This document shows, piece by piece, positions 33,665 to 41,250 of a DNA stretch of 64,000 nt. The notes below the pieces were generated by a model. It ran no database searches. It was not told where the DNA came from and was given only the letters and a program-made list of their open reading frames with translations. Every line of letters begins with the position of its first letter. The stretch's first letter is position 1. The stretch is taken from NCBI RefSeq assembly GCF_019933235.1, contig NZ_CP082945.1:620001-684000 (forward strand). The letters run 5' to 3'. The translations under genes and the position numbers were made by a program. Origin of the DNA: Streptomyces angustmyceticus (GTDB lineage: Bacteria > Actinomycetota > Actinomycetes > Streptomycetales > Streptomycetaceae).

Positions 33665-34948
33665 TCAGACACGGACGACCGGAAGTGTGATCAGGCGGCG
33701 GAAGGCCACCCGCGGCTCCCAGCGGGGAGAGCCGCCGATCCGCAGGCCGGGCAGGCGCTCCAGCAACGCGGTGAGCAGGCAGTCGGCCTCCATGCGGGCC
33801 AGCGCGTTGCCGAGACAGAAGTGGATTCCCCCGCCGAAGCCGAGATGGGCGGGCCGGCGGCGGATGTCGAAGGTCTCGGGAGCGGCGTAGTGGGCCGGGT
33901 CGTGATGGGCGGCTCCGGCCATGAGCTGCACCATCTCGTTCTTGCGGACGGTCACCCCGGCGAGTTCGGTCTCCTCGGGGGCCACCCGGCTGATCATGTG
34001 TATCGGGGCGTCGTAGCGGAGCGCCTCGTCGATCGCGTCCGGGAGCTGCTCGGGATGGACACGCAGCCAGTTCAGCTGGCGGGGATGCTCCAGGAGCAGC
34101 CTGACGGTGCCGGAGAGCACATGCGACGTCGTCTCCAGCGCCGCCAGGAGCATGAACAGCGCGAGGGAGTACACGGCGCCGTCGGCGGCTTCGCGGTCGG
34201 GTTCCTGCGCGTCCCAGACACGGAGCCATGCCGACACCGGGTCGTTCCCGGGTCTCCTTCTGCGTTCCTTCACCAAAGCAGTGAAGTATTCGTGCAATTG
34301 TCGGCTCGACTCCTCGGACAGGGCGAGTTGACTCGGCGTCGGGAACAATTCCTGGGTGTACACCTGGTCGTGGGTGAGTGAACGCAGGAATGCGTGATCG
34401 GCCCGCGGAATCTGCAGCCATTCGCCGATGGTGATGATGGGGAGTTCTTCACTGACCAATGCGCAGAAATCCGCCGGGCCGTACGCGAGTTCCTCTTCGA
34501 AACGGTCGAGCAGCCGATGGGTCGTCCGCTCGACCGACGTCCTCATCCCGGCCAGGGAGTTGCGGTCGAAAACGTTGCCCACCGACCGCCGCACACGGGT
34601 GTGGTCCGGCGGATTGAGCATGGGCAGAGTGCCGCCCATCTGGCGTGACGCGCTCGTGTTCCAGCGGGCCGCGTCGTCCTGGCGGGCCCGCCACGCGCTG
34701 TCCGGGACCCGCCAGGATCTGCTTCGCAAAAGCTGGTGACACAGCCCGTACGACGTCACCAGGTGGCCGCCCCAGGGCGCCGGAACGACATCCCCCATCG
34801 CCCTGAGTTTCGCGTACAACAGCAAGGGATTCGACTGACCATCGGCTGTGCGGAGACGGGAGAAAACCGAAACCACACTGCGCCGGTCGACGGGGGCAGC
34901 GGCCAGAGCGGGCTGCAAGGCGACACCTTCTTTCCGAAGATCACTCAT
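33665..34948 (-). CDS. Cytochrome P450 (conservon-linked, complete motifs)
   Basis: A 427-residue P450 from ATG 34948; an ATG 18 bases earlier lies too close to its own AGGGG. The I-helix LAALETTSHVL (about 269-277), ExxR in DEALRY (Glu308, Arg311) and the heme loop GFGGGIHFCLGNALARMEA with Cys378 are all present, so it should be catalytically competent with a ferredoxin partner. None is encoded nearby. It is the second P450 of the operon, 72 bases downstream of the first. In S. coelicolor, conservons often carry a CYP157 paired with a CYP154; family membership here was not established. Confidence 0.9.
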   Translation of the reverse strand: MSDLRKEGVALQPALAAAPVDRRSVVSVFSRLRTADGQSNPLLLYAKLRAMGDVVPAPWGGHLVTSYGLCHQLLRSRSWRVPDSAWRARQDDAARWNTSASRQMGGTLPMLNPPDHTRVRRSVGNVFDRNSLAGMRTSVERTTHRLLDRFEEELAYGPADFCALVSEELPIITIGEWLQIPRADHAFLRSLTHDQVYTQELFPTPSQLALSEESSRQLHEYFTALVKERRRRPGNDPVSAWLRVWDAQEPDREAADGAVYSLALFMLLAALETTSHVLSGTVRLLLEHPRQLNWLRVHPEQLPDAIDEALRYDAPIHMISRVAPEETELAGVTVRKNEMVQLMAGAAHHDPAHYAAPETFDIRRRPAHLGFGGGIHFCLGNALARMEADCLLTALLERLPGLRIGGSPRWEPRVAFRRLITLPVVRV

Positions 34949-35020
34949 TGGTCGCCAACCCTGCATACCCCTACGACTGAACGTTCATGCGACTCCCGAA
35001 CCCCTGAACTGTCGCGTGCG

Positions 35021-36391
35021 TCACGCCCGCCACCAGCTGAGGAATCCACTCCACCAGCTGCCTTTCTGGGACGTGCTCTGTTCTTCCCGCGCCCGGGCGT
35101 CTCCCCCGCCGGGAGTACCCGCAGATCCGGGCCGGAGACCCCGTCGCTCGCTGCGCACCGGGGTGAAGCGGGCGGGCAGGGCGTTGAGCGCCCGGTGGAA
35201 CGGGCCGGGCCGCCAGGTCAGTGTGTCCGCGGGAACCCCCAGCTCGATGTCGGGCAGCGCGTTCAGCAGCTTCTCCATCGCCCGTATCGCGATCAGCAGC
35301 GCGGGGTCCTTCGCCGGGCAGGCATGCGGCCCGGCGCCCCAGGCCAGGTGGGCCCGCTTGCTGAACGTCTGGCGGCCCGCGGACAGGCTCGGGTCCCCGT
35401 TGGCCGCCGCGAAACTGATGAGCACCGGGGTCCCGGCCGCCAGCTTGTTCCCGGCGAGCTCCACGTCGTGTACCGGGTAGTGGGTGGCGTAGTTGGCGAT
35501 CGGCGGGCTGTTCCAGAGCACCTCGTTGAGGGCGTCCTCGACCAGGACGTCGCCCCCGCCCTGCTGGCCGTCGGCGAACTGCTCGTCGGACAGCAGCAGC
35601 CGCAGCGAGTTGGCGATGATGTTCTGCACCGGTTCGGTGCCCGCGCCGATGAGCAGGGCGAGCTGGTGGACCATCTCCTCGTCCGTCAGCCGCGACTGGT
35701 GCTGCATCAGCCAGGAGGTGATGTCGTCGCCGGGCGTGCCGCGCTTCAGGGTGACCAGCTCGAACAGGGCGCCCGCCATCGCCTGGTTCGCCCGCTCGAC
35801 GTCGACACCGTCGAAGAGGTTGGAGATGGCGCTGATCAGCCGGTCGCCGATCTCCGCCGGGCAGCCGAAGAGGTCGTTGAAGACGAGCAGCGGCAGCAGC
35901 TGCGCGTAGTCGCCGATCAGGTCGGTCTTGCCCCGGACGCTGAACTGGTCGATGAGGTACTCCGCGACGCGGTCGACGTGCCGGCTCACCCGGTGCATGT
36001 CCAGGAGCGCGAAGCTGTCCGTCACCGCCTGGCGCAGCCGCAGGTGCTCGGCACCATCGGAGAACATGCAGTTCGGCCGGTACATCATCATCGGCAGCAC
36101 GGGGCTGTCCGCCGGGACCTGCCCCTCGTTCAACGCGCGCCAGCGCCGGGAGTCGCGCGCGAAGGTGTCCGGGTTCTGCAGGACGTGGAGCGCGGTGGCG
36201 TAGTCCGTGACGAGTTCGGCCTGCACGCCGGGCGCCAGCTCGACGGGCGCGCTGGGACCGTACTGCCGCAGCATGTCGTAGAAGGCGTCGGGCGCGGCGG
36301 CGAATTCCGGTCCGTGCAGGGGCACCCTTTCGCCGTCGGCGTGCGCGGGGCAGCCGGGCGGTGGAGCCTGGAATTCCGAGTGGGATTGCAT
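35021..36391 (-). CDS. Cytochrome P450 lacking ExxR arginine (CYP157-like)
   Basis: A 456-residue P450. The heme loop WGAGPHACPAKDP supplies Cys358, and the I-helix reads LIGAGTEPVQNI. At the K-helix the otherwise near-invariant ExxR is ExxW: Glu290-Val-Leu-Trp293. CYP157 enzymes of conservons are known for replacing ExxR in this way. The C-terminus has an extra 50-residue Gly/Ser/Trp-rich tail. The gene begins 10 bases after cvnD and is part of the same operon. Its redox activity, substrate and relation to the G-protein-like module are unknown. Confidence 0.9.
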   Translation of the reverse strand: MQSHSEFQAPPPGCPAHADGERVPLHGPEFAAAPDAFYDMLRQYGPSAPVELAPGVQAELVTDYATALHVLQNPDTFARDSRRWRALNEGQVPADSPVLPMMMYRPNCMFSDGAEHLRLRQAVTDSFALLDMHRVSRHVDRVAEYLIDQFSVRGKTDLIGDYAQLLPLLVFNDLFGCPAEIGDRLISAISNLFDGVDVERANQAMAGALFELVTLKRGTPGDDITSWLMQHQSRLTDEEMVHQLALLIGAGTEPVQNIIANSLRLLLSDEQFADGQQGGGDVLVEDALNEVLWNSPPIANYATHYPVHDVELAGNKLAAGTPVLISFAAANGDPSLSAGRQTFSKRAHLAWGAGPHACPAKDPALLIAIRAMEKLLNALPDIELGVPADTLTWRPGPFHRALNALPARFTPVRSERRGLRPGSAGTPGGGDARAREEQSTSQKGSWWSGFLSWWRA

Positions 36392-36401
36392 GCCTGAACT
36401 C

Positions 36402-36992
36402 CTAGTTGAGGCGGGACTGGAGATAACGGACGAGGGCGATCAGGGAATCCGCCGAGGAACGCTGGTCCCGTGCGTCACAGGTGACAACAGGCGTCTCAGG
36501 AAGGAGGTCCAGTGCTTCCCGGATCTCGTCGAGCGAATGCGTGGGAGTCCCGTCGAAGTGGTTCACCGCGATCGCGTAGGGGATTCCGTAGTGTTCCACC
36601 AGGTCCATGACAGGGAAGGACTCGTCGAGCCGCTGGGGGTCCACGAGAACCAGCGCCCCGAGCGCCCCTCGCGTCATGTCCTCCCACACCTGCACGAAAC
36701 GCTGCTGGCCGGGAGTGCCGAACAGATACAGGACCAGCTTCTCGCTGAGCGTGAGCCGGCCGAAGTCCATGGCGACCGTGGTCGTGGTCTTGTCCGGTGC
36801 GCCTTTCGGGTCGTCAATTCCCGCGCCCGCCTGGGTCATGACCTCTTCGGTCCGCAGCGGCGGAATTTCGGACAGCGTCCCGATGAATGTGGTCTTTCCG
36901 ACGGCGAAGTGTCCGACCACGAGGATCTTCGCCGCGGTCTGCACTGAATTGCGCAGGTACACGCCGTCATCCAAAGCGAGCCTGGAGCCCAT
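36402..36992 (-). CDS. cvnD: Conservon GTPase CvnD
   Basis: A 196-residue small GTPase of the MglA/Ras-like conservon group. G1 is GHFAVGKT (27-34), a Thr-rich switch region (KTTTTVAMDFGRL) follows, and the G3 motif is LFGTPGQQRF. The G4 position reads NHFD instead of NKxD, as is common in CvnD proteins. The start ATG at 36992 lies 26 bases inside the end of cvnC. By analogy with described conservons it should bind and hydrolyse GTP at the membrane together with CvnA, B and C. Confidence 0.93.
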   Translation of the reverse strand: MGSRLALDDGVYLRNSVQTAAKILVVGHFAVGKTTFIGTLSEIPPLRTEEVMTQAGAGIDDPKGAPDKTTTTVAMDFGRLTLSEKLVLYLFGTPGQQRFVQVWEDMTRGALGALVLVDPQRLDESFPVMDLVEHYGIPYAIAVNHFDGTPTHSLDEIREALDLLPETPVVTCDARDQRSSADSLIALVRYLQSRLN

Positions 36993-37347
36993 GCAGCACC
37001 TCCTCAAGGATTTCCCGGTCGACGAGCTGAGCGCTCGGTATGGGTGCGCGGGAATAGAGATGACCCTCCCGCGCGAGATCGGACACCAGAATCTTGACGA
37101 CACCCACCGGAAGCCGGGTGTGCCCGGCTATCTCGGCGATCGAGAGGAAGCCTCCCGAACACAGCTCCAGCAGGCGGACCTTCTCCGGATCAAGAGGCTT
37201 GGTCCGGGGCGGGTCCGCGTGCACGGTGACCAGAGTGATCAGCGAGAATTCGCTGCCGTCAAGAAGATCGCGGCCGTTGGTGATGACGTACGGCCGTACT
37301 AACTCCGCTGCTTCGTGTTCCAGCTCCGGCTCGTCATCAGTGGTCAT
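36967..37347 (-). CDS. cvnC: Conservon DUF742 protein CvnC
   Basis: A 126-residue DUF742 protein. It has an acidic N-terminus (MTTDDEPELEHEAAELVRPY), the conserved RPYVITNGRDLLDGSEFSLI and a winged-helix-like core (GFLSIAEIAGHTRLPVGVVK, then LVSDLAREGHL). It overlaps cvnB by four bases and cvnD by 26, so translation of the whole module is coupled. CvnC is required for assembly of the conservon complex, though its molecular role is poorly defined. Confidence 0.93.
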   Translation of the reverse strand: MTTDDEPELEHEAAELVRPYVITNGRDLLDGSEFSLITLVTVHADPPRTKPLDPEKVRLLELCSGGFLSIAEIAGHTRLPVGVVKILVSDLAREGHLYSRAPIPSAQLVDREILEEVLHGLQARFG

Positions 37348-37757
37348 GGCTGAATATCGGCCCTCTCGCGCGGCGGGCTGGTCAGTGCCTTGCCGAGCTG
37401 ACCGACGAGCTGCTGCATACGGAACGTGATCTCCGCCATGTCGACATCGGGTGACGCCGACACCGCGAGATACGCGCCCTCCCCGGCCGAAATGAGAAAT
37501 ACCCAGCCATGGTCGAACTCCACCAGCGTCTGCCGCCATTGCGGACGGCCGGCGGACCGGCCGCCGTGGCAGAAATCGGCGACCGTACGGCTCAGCGACT
37601 GCATTCCGCTCATCGCGGCGGCGACGGTGTCGGCGTGGTCACGGCCGACTTCCTTCGAGCGGGCCATGAGAAGGCCGTCGGCGGAGACGAGAATGGCGTG
37701 CTGCGCTTCGGGCAATTCCAGAGCACTGTCAAGCATCCACGACAGATCGTAGTTCAC
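37344..37757 (-). CDS. cvnB: Conservon roadblock/LC7 protein CvnB
   Basis: A 137-residue roadblock/LC7-domain protein. LSWMLDSALELPEAQHAILVSADGLL is the opening helix and strand, and WVFLISAGEGAYLAVSASPD the central strands. Roadblock proteins act as scaffolds or GTPase-activating partners for MglA-like GTPases. It overlaps both cvnA and cvnC by four bases. Length is typical for CvnB. Confidence 0.94.
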   Translation of the reverse strand: MNYDLSWMLDSALELPEAQHAILVSADGLLMARSKEVGRDHADTVAAAMSGMQSLSRTVADFCHGGRSAGRPQWRQTLVEFDHGWVFLISAGEGAYLAVSASPDVDMAEITFRMQQLVGQLGKALTSPPRERADIQP

Positions 37758-38977
37758 TGAACCTCATGCCCTTCATTGCTTGCATTAGTGGAACGACGGC
37801 CGGATTGCGTGCCGCGCTGAAACGCGCCCATGACGGACGCGGTCTGCGCGCTGTCGCGGGCCGGGGATTGGGTGCCCTCGGAATCGGTCGGCACGATGGA
37901 TATCGCACCGCGGCGGCGGCGCTTGGGCAGACCGCCCGCGGTCGTCTCGGGCGCCGGCTGCCCCGCCGGCGGGGGGCCTGGGTACTGGTGCCCCGCGGCC
38001 GGGTACGCGGGGGCGGCGGGGGCCGGAGCCGGACCGCCGGGAGCCGGTTGACCAGGAGGGTTCTCGGGCGGCAACGGAGCGGAAGCGGCCACGGCGGGGC
38101 TCTCCTCGGGCTCGTGCAGGGACGTCAGCAGATCGTCGGGGAGCAGCACGACCGCGCGCACGCCGCCGTAGGGAGAGGTGGAGTCCACCGAGACGCTGAA
38201 GCCGTAGCGGGCGGCGAGCACACCGATGACGGTGAATCCGAACTGCGGCGGGTTTCCGAGACTGGAGACGCTGGCCGCATTCTCGCTCGACAGCAGCTGG
38301 GCGGCCCGCGCCTTCTCCTCCTCGTTCATCCCGACACCGGCGTCGTCGACGACGATGCACACGCCCTTGGGCACCGGGCGGATATTGATCTCGATCATCG
38401 TTTCCGGCGCCGAATAGCTGGTGGCGTTGTCCAGCAGTTCGGCGAGCACGAGTGCCACCGGTTCCACGGCGCGGCTCACGATGGCGAAATTGCTCTGCGA
38501 CCGGATCTCGACGCGCGTGAAATGGCGGATACGGCCCTTCGCGCTGCGCACCACGTCGTAGAGCGAGGCGTTGTGCCGACGCCGGCCGAGCCAGCCGTCG
38601 CAGAGCACGGCGATGGACTGGGCGCGCCGCGCGAACTGCGAGTTCATGTGGTCGATGTCGAGCAGATCCTGCAGGATCTTGTGCTCTCCATACGCTTCCT
38701 GCAGCTTGGAAATCGCCAGCTGCTGCTCGCTCGCCAGACCCTGCAGCGTCCGCATGGCCGACTTCAGCGTGGTCTTGGTGGCCTCCTCCGCCCGGTCCTT
38801 GGCTTCTTCCACGGCCTCCGTGTAGCGGCCTTCAAGATTGGCGTAGTGCTGCTTGAGCTCGGCCTTTTCTTGTCGAAGTTCCGTGATCTTTTTTCGGCCG
38901 CGAACAATCGCGGTTGCGGCGACAGGGGTGCCAGCGATCAAACCCCAGAACGCTGGATCCTGGAAGTATTGCGTCAT
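37754..38977 (-). CDS. cvnA: Conservon sensor ATPase CvnA (short form)
   Basis: A 407-residue membrane-anchored, histidine kinase-like protein from ATG 38977. One N-terminal helix (FWGLIAGTPVAATAIV) and a coiled coil (about 28-75) lead to an H-box-like DIDHMNSQFARRAQS (His110), then a GHKL ATPase domain with ELLDNATSYS, DDAGVGM and GFTVIGVLAARYG. A Pro/Ala/Gly-rich tail of about 100 residues ends in Arg-rich segments. The large extracytoplasmic sensor region of long CvnA proteins is absent. No response regulator is adjacent, as expected for conservons, where output goes through the GTPase. Confidence 0.92.
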   Translation of the reverse strand: MTQYFQDPAFWGLIAGTPVAATAIVRGRKKITELRQEKAELKQHYANLEGRYTEAVEEAKDRAEEATKTTLKSAMRTLQGLASEQQLAISKLQEAYGEHKILQDLLDIDHMNSQFARRAQSIAVLCDGWLGRRRHNASLYDVVRSAKGRIRHFTRVEIRSQSNFAIVSRAVEPVALVLAELLDNATSYSAPETMIEINIRPVPKGVCIVVDDAGVGMNEEEKARAAQLLSSENAASVSSLGNPPQFGFTVIGVLAARYGFSVSVDSTSPYGGVRAVVLLPDDLLTSLHEPEESPAVAASAPLPPENPPGQPAPGGPAPAPAAPAYPAAGHQYPGPPPAGQPAPETTAGGLPKRRRRGAISIVPTDSEGTQSPARDSAQTASVMGAFQRGTQSGRRSTNASNEGHEVQ

Positions 38978-39460
38978 AAGACTCTCTTTGGACGACGGAG
39001 CCACCAGGTGGCGCATGTCTGGCCACGACGTGCGGAATCAATCGCGCTTCCGGACATACGTGAACGGCCACACACAGTCGCCTGCCAGAAAGCCATCGAA
39101 GGGCCGGCTAATGGCATAGTTCTCCCCGGGGTGGCGGTTTTCATAGGCCAATGCGCGGAATTTCTTTCCCGCCATATCAGGTGACTGACCCGTTGGCAAG
39201 TGCGATGATCTTAGCATCACCGCAACACCCTTCGTCCAACGGCGATCTGAACACTGGACAGATCTGAAGGAGATTCAACAAAGCCCTGTTTCGGGGCCAT
39301 TGGGCGCACGGTGGAGCCCAAGGCAAGCACCTTCGGCTATTCCTGACGGGTCGTTAGCGCGTAACGGTGTGACCTGGGCCACGCGATGGGAAGGGTCTGC
39401 CGGCCTCGCGCGTCGCCCGTCCCGACACCGGGCCCCGGCCGTGGCCGCGCCCGCCGCTCG
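38978..39460. other. AT-richer leader region of the conservon operon
   Basis: The 480 bases between cvnA and the DUF4333-like gene contain no convincing gene. GC content drops clearly between 39040 and 39300. On the minus strand, TTGCCA and TATGGC are spaced 17 bases apart (about 39199 down to 39171) and could be a sigma-70-type promoter about 190 bases upstream of cvnA. An inverted repeat lies further upstream. Confidence 0.4.
39244..39264. promoter_or_regulatory. Inverted repeat upstream of conservon
   Basis: GATCTG and CAGATC are separated by nine bases, about 270 bases upstream of cvnA and close to the candidate promoter. It could be an operator, but no regulator is linked to it. Confidence 0.3.
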
Positions 39461-39817
39461 TCAGCGGTGTGGGGCGTCGTGGACGTAGGTGATCTCGCCG
39501 CCGCGGACCCGGACGACGCGTACGGTCATGCCGCGGTCGGTCCCCCGCAGGTAGTGCGCCGTGCAATGGGTCCAGGCGCCCTTGACCGCGCGCAGGTCCC
39601 TGGCGCAGTCCACCGAGCGCGGCCCCCGGGGGATCACCGGGAGCGACAGATGCCCCGAGATGGACCGGGCGACCTCGTCGCGCGGGACGGTGTCGGTCGT
39701 CCCGCGCACCTCGCTGGTCGCGTCCCGGTCCCCCAGCCACTGGCTGCCCGCCGCGAGGCTCCCCGTCAGCAGAGCCGGGCCGGCCAGCGCCAGGCCGGCG
39801 ACTCGCAGTTTCCGCAC
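39461..39817 (-). CDS. Small secreted DUF4333-like protein
   Basis: A 118-residue protein from GTG 39817, which has GGAAGGAGAGGC directly upstream. Residues 1-25 (VRKLRVAGLALAGPALLTGS) form a signal peptide or anchor. The exported part has two cysteines in SVDCARDLRAVKGAWTHCTA, the arrangement seen in DUF4333 domains of actinobacterial cell-envelope proteins. Function is unknown. It lies just beyond the conservon promoter and reads in the same direction. Confidence 0.7.
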   Translation of the reverse strand: MRKLRVAGLALAGPALLTGSLAAGSQWLGDRDATSEVRGTTDTVPRDEVARSISGHLSLPVIPRGPRSVDCARDLRAVKGAWTHCTAHYLRGTDRGMTVRVVRVRGGEITYVHDAPHR

Positions 39818-39962
39818 GCCTCTCCTTCCCGCGGGCACACCCGTCCGGCACCGGCCGTGCCCACCGGCCGGGTTCACGGACCATTCTCACGGCCGTCGCG
39901 GCGTCGGCAACAGGAGGGCGCCGGCCGTGCGACCACCTGGGCGACAGGGCGTCAGAAGGCCG

Positions 39963-40955
39963 TCAGGCGGACGGCACAGGCCCCTGCATCCGCTCGCTGA
40001 TCCAGTGCAGCGAGTCGGCCATCCGCTGGATGTAGGTGTGCCCGCTGTGCACACCGTCCGGTATCTCGAAGAGCGTGGAGTGGACAGGACCGCCGGTGTA
40101 GTCCCTGATGAAGCGCTTCACGTCGGGCACCGCCGCCTCTTTGCTGCCGAGTTCGAAGGCGAGGTAGACGGACAGGCCGCGCCGGGCCGCCAGCAGCCGT
40201 GCCAGGTGGCGCGGGTCGTTGGCGCGCATCTCGGCCGGGTGTCCCTGCCACATCGGCGAATCCGGCGCCGTGTCGGGGCCGTTGACGATGGCCGCCTTGA
40301 ACTTCCGCGGCTCCTTGAGCACGGCCTTCAGCGCGGCGAACCCGCCGGACGAGGAGCCCATGAAGGCCCAGCCGTCGCGGCTGTCGTACGTACGGAAGTT
40401 GGCCCGCGCGAAGTCCGGGACGTCCTCGGTCAGCCAGGTGCCCATCTTCGGCTGCCCCGGGATGTCACTGCCGTCGTAGTACTTCCGGCCGGGATTGAGC
40501 ACCGGCATCACGACGATGAACGGCAGCGTCTTGCCCTGCCGCGACCACTCGGCGATCCGCTCCTCCAGCGCGAAGGCGTCCCCGGCCCAGTAGTTGAACG
40601 GATAGCCGTAGGCACCCGGCAGGGCGATCAGCACCGGGAAGCCGCTCGCGGCGTACTGCGACCGGTGGTACTCCGGCGGCACCCAGGCCCAGATGTCCCC
40701 GTTGAAACCGGACTTGCGCCCGTGCCAGGTCGTCCGGACGACCGCGGTGCCGTCCCCGGTGGTGCGGAACGGGGTGAAGGAGGAGCGCGGGCCGCGCGGC
40801 GCGGCCACCCGGGGCGCGCCGTTGCGGGCGTCGGCGGCATGCGCGTGCAGCCGCGGCACACCGGAGGCGTTCACGGCGTCCTGGCCGCCGCCGCACCCGG
40901 CCAGCAGCCCCAGGGCCACCACACTCACCGCAGCACGGACGCGCAGGCACTTCAT
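39963..40955 (-). CDS. Lipoprotein esterase (esterase D/antigen 85-like)
   Basis: A 330-residue lipoprotein. The signal ends in the lipobox LAGC (Cys21). The mature part is an alpha/beta hydrolase of the PF00756 type: FPVLIALPGAYGYPFNYW, the nucleophile elbow FMGSSSGGFAALKAVL, and a late His in VHSGHTYIQRM. It is expected to be a surface-anchored esterase or acyltransferase. Streptomyces lacks mycolic acids, so mycolyl transfer is not implied. The gene is divergent from the STAND ATPase with a 295-base gap. Confidence 0.87.
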   Translation of the reverse strand: MKCLRVRAAVSVVALGLLAGCGGGQDAVNASGVPRLHAHAADARNGAPRVAAPRGPRSSFTPFRTTGDGTAVVRTTWHGRKSGFNGDIWAWVPPEYHRSQYAASGFPVLIALPGAYGYPFNYWAGDAFALEERIAEWSRQGKTLPFIVVMPVLNPGRKYYDGSDIPGQPKMGTWLTEDVPDFARANFRTYDSRDGWAFMGSSSGGFAALKAVLKEPRKFKAAIVNGPDTAPDSPMWQGHPAEMRANDPRHLARLLAARRGLSVYLAFELGSKEAAVPDVKRFIRDYTGGPVHSTLFEIPDGVHSGHTYIQRMADSLHWISERMQGPVPSA

Positions 40956-41173
40956 CGGGGCGTTCTCCTCGGATACTCGGACCGACCGCGGGCAGCCACG
41001 CTGCCACTGCGGCGCCGGTCGAAAGACACCACTTTAAGATCGGCGGAACGGGCCTCGGCGCCGACCCCGGCCACCTGACCTGGCAGTCCGTCGTCCCGGC
41101 ACGCTCAGGGGGCCGCGCGCCACGTCAAATGCGGCGGCCGCGTTTCCCTCGTTCGATGAGCCCACTCGTTCTT

Positions 41174-41189
41174 AACCGGTCGGTCGGTT
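41174..41189. promoter_or_regulatory. Candidate operator upstream of STAND ATPase
   Basis: AACCG and CGGTT flank six bases (GTCGGT), a symmetric site of the kind bound by TetR-family dimers, 62 bases before the ATPase start. It is clearly less GC-biased than the flanks. No dedicated regulator is adjacent. Confidence 0.45.
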
Positions 41190-41250
41190 CTGGCAAGGTG
41201 GGTTCCCAGTTCGGAAGGGCGCGGCACTGTGCCGTGGTTGGGGATGACCG

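Noticed and set aside
39038..39220. 60-codon minus-strand frame in the conservon leader
   Set aside because: No ribosome-binding site and no homology that I recognise; probably chance in AT-richer leader DNA.
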